Shown here one piece after another: positions 62,152 to 64,000 of a DNA stretch of 64,000 nt. The position numbers and the translations under genes are program-made. The DNA is from an uncultured Flavobacteriaceae bacterium (GTDB lineage Bacteria > Bacteroidota > Bacteroidia > Flavobacteriales > Flavobacteriaceae): positions 186,001-250,000 of the forward strand of contig CAJYAG010000002.1 of NCBI GenBank assembly GCA_913065125.1. The letters run 5' to 3'. Positions within the stretch are counted from its first letter, which is position 1; every line of letters begins with the position of its first letter. The notes under the pieces are model-generated. The model did not search any database and was not told the DNA's origin. It saw only the letters and a list, made by a program, of their open reading frames with translations.

Positions 62152-64000
62152 ATGAAAAAAACTTTCACATTTATTATTTTATTTGTCTCGTTTTCAGCTT
62201 TTTCTCAAATAAAAGGGAGAATTGTTGACAACAATAATTCTCCGTTATCTTTTGTAAGTATTTATTTAGAAGGAACAATTACTGGAACAACTTCTAATAA
62301 TGATGGCGAATATGAATTACCCCTTAAAAAAACAGGAAACTATACCGTTGTATTTCAGTTTTTAGGTTTTAAAACAGTAAAAAAAGCTGTTAAAATTACT
62401 TCTTTTCCTTTTCAATTAAACGCAAAATTGATTGAAGAGCAAATCACGTTAAACGAAGTTGAGATTAGTAGTAATGAAAATCCAGCCAATAAAATTATTA
62501 GAAATGTAATTGCTAACAAGAAGAAAAATGAAAGTAAAATTCAAAAATTTACTGCCGATTTTTATTCAAGAGGTTTGTACAAAATTAAAAATGCACCGAA
62601 GAAAATTTTAGGACAAGAATTAGGCGATTTAGGTGGCGGATTAGATTCTACAAGAAGCGGAATTATTTATTTATCAGAAACTGTTTCTAAAATTTCGCAT
62701 CAAAAACCGAATAGTTTTAAAGAACATATTGTTGCGTCTAAAGTTAGCGGAAGAGATAATGGTGTAAGTTTTAACAGAGCCGAAGATGTAAATTTTAACC
62801 TGTATAAAAACACTATTGAATTAGGAAACGAAATTATTTCTCCAATTTCTAATTATGCTTTTGGTTATTACGATTATAAATTAGTTGGAACATTTTATGA
62901 TAAAAATGGACAATTAATTAGCAAAATTGCCATTTTACCAAAGCGGAAAAACGATCGGGTTTTTAATGGTTTTTTATACGTTGTAGAAGATGATTGGGCG
63001 CTGTATGGTTCAGAAGTTTCTGTAACTGGAGTGCAAGTAAATTTACCAATGGTAGATGTGTTGCGTTTAAAACAAACATTTAATAAATCAGCAAAAAATA
63101 ATGCTTGGGTTGTAATTTCTCAAACTATTGATTTTAAAATTGGTTTGTTCGGAATTAACATAAATGGACGATTTTCTTCTGCGTACAGCAACTATAATTT
63201 CAATCCAACTTTTGATGAAAATACCTTCGGGAAGGAAATTTTATCCTTTGAAAAAGAAGCAACAAAAAAAGATTCTGTGTATTGGAAATTGTTAAGACCT
63301 GTTCCTTTAACCAAAGAAGAAGTAACCGATTATGTGGTTAAAGACAGTATAAAAACAATAAGAAGATCTAAAAAATATTTAGATTCTGTAGATACAAAAA
63401 ACAACAAGCTTTCTTGGTCACTCCCTTTATCTGGTTATTCTTACAACAACAGTTACGAAAAATGGAATTTTAACATTAGTTCTCCGATTACTGATCTTAA
63501 CTTTAATACAGTTCAAGGCTGGAATTCTACACTAGAAATGCGTTATTTTAAAGAACTAAATGAATCCGGAAAATGGATAAATATAGGAACAAATTTTAAT
63601 TACGGCTTTTCTGATAAAAAATTAAGACCAACAGCATTTTTTGGTTATAAATGGAACAATATAAGTCGACCTGTTTTGCGTTTTTCTGGGGGAATTACAA
63701 CAAGACAATTTAATGGCGCAAACCCTATTTCACCTTTTTGGAACACCATAAATTCAATTTATTTTGAAAGAAATTACATGAAAATTTATGAAAAAACATT
63801 TGCGAATGTTTCTTTTTCAAGAGAAATCACAAATGGATTTCGATTTAACGGATCTCTTGAATTTGCTGATAGAAAAGCCTTGGTAAACACAACAAATTAT
63901 AGTGCTAAAAATATTGCAAATAGAGAATATGCATCAAACGATCCACAGAGTCCTACAAATTTTTCTTCATCTTTTACACCACATAAAATTTGGACATTAA
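62152..64000 (+). CDS. DUF5686 outer-membrane protein with carboxypeptidase-like regulatory domain (3' truncated)
   Basis: The frame runs from the ATG at 62152 through 616 codons and leaves the window open. It starts with a signal peptide (KKTFTFIILFVSFSAFSQ), then a carboxypeptidase-D regulatory-like beta-sandwich (about 20-105: IKGRIVDNNNSPLSFVSIYL, GTTSNNDGEYELPL, GNYTVVFQFLGFKT). This is the module that precedes plug domains in SusC-type receptors. The remainder matches the DUF5686 type: NPANKIIRNVIANKKKN, FTADFYSRGLYKI, the GRDNGVSFNRAEDVNFNLYKN block and later beta-barrel strands. It is probably an outer-membrane protein; the function is not established. It is divergent from maeB. Confidence 0.85.
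   Translation, partial: MKKTFTFIILFVSFSAFSQIKGRIVDNNNSPLSFVSIYLEGTITGTTSNNDGEYELPLKKTGNYTVVFQFLGFKTVKKAVKITSFPFQLNAKLIEEQITLNEVEISSNENPANKIIRNVIANKKKNESKIQKFTADFYSRGLYKIKNAPKKILGQELGDLGGGLDSTRSGIIYLSETVSKISHQKPNSFKEHIVASKVSGRDNGVSFNRAEDVNFNLYKNTIELGNEIISPISNYAFGYYDYKLVGTFYDKNGQLISKIAILPKRKNDRVFNGFLYVVEDDWALYGSEVSVTGVQVNLPMVDVLRLKQTFNKSAKNNAWVVISQTIDFKIGLFGININGRFSSAYSNYNFNPTFDENTFGKEILSFEKEATKKDSVYWKLLRPVPLTKEEVTDYVVKDSIKTIRRSKKYLDSVDTKNNKLSWSLPLSGYSYNNSYEKWNFNISSPITDLNFNTVQGWNSTLEMRYFKELNESGKWINIGTNFNYGFSDKKLRPTAFFGYKWNNISRPVLRFSGGITTRQFNGANPISPFWNTINSIYFERNYMKIYEKTFANVSFSREITNGFRFNGSLEFADRKALVNTTNYSAKNIANREYASNDPQSPTNFSSSFTPHKIWTL

Overview
The window is a contiguous piece of a low-GC genome from a member of the Bacteroidota, most likely a marine Flavobacteriaceae of the Polaribacter/Tenacibaculum kind (inference). 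The support is SprA of the type IX secretion system (T9SS), two proteins with T9SS-style C-termini, a PID-CTERM mini-protein, a DUF5686 protein, a Flavobacteria-type cytochrome oxidase accessory cluster, promoters of the Bacteroidota type (TTTG, 18-20 bp, TAnnTTTG) and almost no Shine-Dalgarno sequences. No rRNA, CRISPR array, insertion sequence or phage gene was seen. All recognised genes look intact except the two cut by the window edges.

Layout. 1-3.4 kb: the end of a T9SS cargo gene, recX, and a second large surface protein. 3.4-10.1 kb: a TetR-controlled RND efflux operon (regulator, TolC-like channel, adaptor lipoprotein, pump) read leftwards, with an inverted repeat over the regulator's promoter. 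10.2-22 kb: core metabolism, comprising a prenyl synthase, tRNA(CAT), a PID-CTERM peptide, riboflavin synthase, pdxA, DUF177-rpmF, fabH-accB-accC, an Lrp regulator, tRNA-Asn and sucA-sucB. 22-28.5 kb: an M28 peptidase lipoprotein, then a three-gene group (membrane LytTR regulator, exported intradiol dioxygenase, DoxX protein) bracketed by a 35-bp direct repeat, then a Pif1-like helicase. 28.5-32.2 kb: a PiT phosphate transporter with a PhoU-like tail facing a phosphate-selective porin across a control region with three hexamers at exact 11-bp spacing. 32.2-36.9 kb: a five-gene rightward run (DUF255/YyaL, DUF1304, MscS, two secreted paralogues of unknown role). 36.9-40.3 kb: tsaB, a serine hydrolase and a solitary TolC protein. 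40.5-45.5 kb: haem O synthase, two subunit III genes, subunit IV, an active-site-less Sco-like protein, Sco1, DUF420 and a small Cys-motif membrane protein. 45.7-45.9 kb: tRNA-Gly and tRNA-Leu. 46-62 kb: a long leftward region with a Wzi/RemB-like outer-membrane protein carrying a TonB-like N-terminus, an acetyltransferase, deoC, two TonB paralogues, vanZ-like, gcvH, sprA, ruvA and maeB. 62.1-64 kb: the start of a DUF5686 outer-membrane protein.

How the parts work together. sprA, the cargo genes at the left edge and the RemB-like protein point to T9SS secretion and possibly gliding. The TonB proteins energise outer-membrane uptake. The phosphate porin and PiT carrier form an outer-plus-inner membrane phosphate route that probably shares one operator. 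The cox cluster finishes an aa3/caa3-type oxidase whose subunits I and II lie elsewhere. The segments most worth following are the repeat-bracketed LytTR/dioxygenase/DoxX group, the phosphate control region, the TonB-domain/Wzi fusion, the Sco-like pseudo-enzyme and the tandem secreted paralogues.
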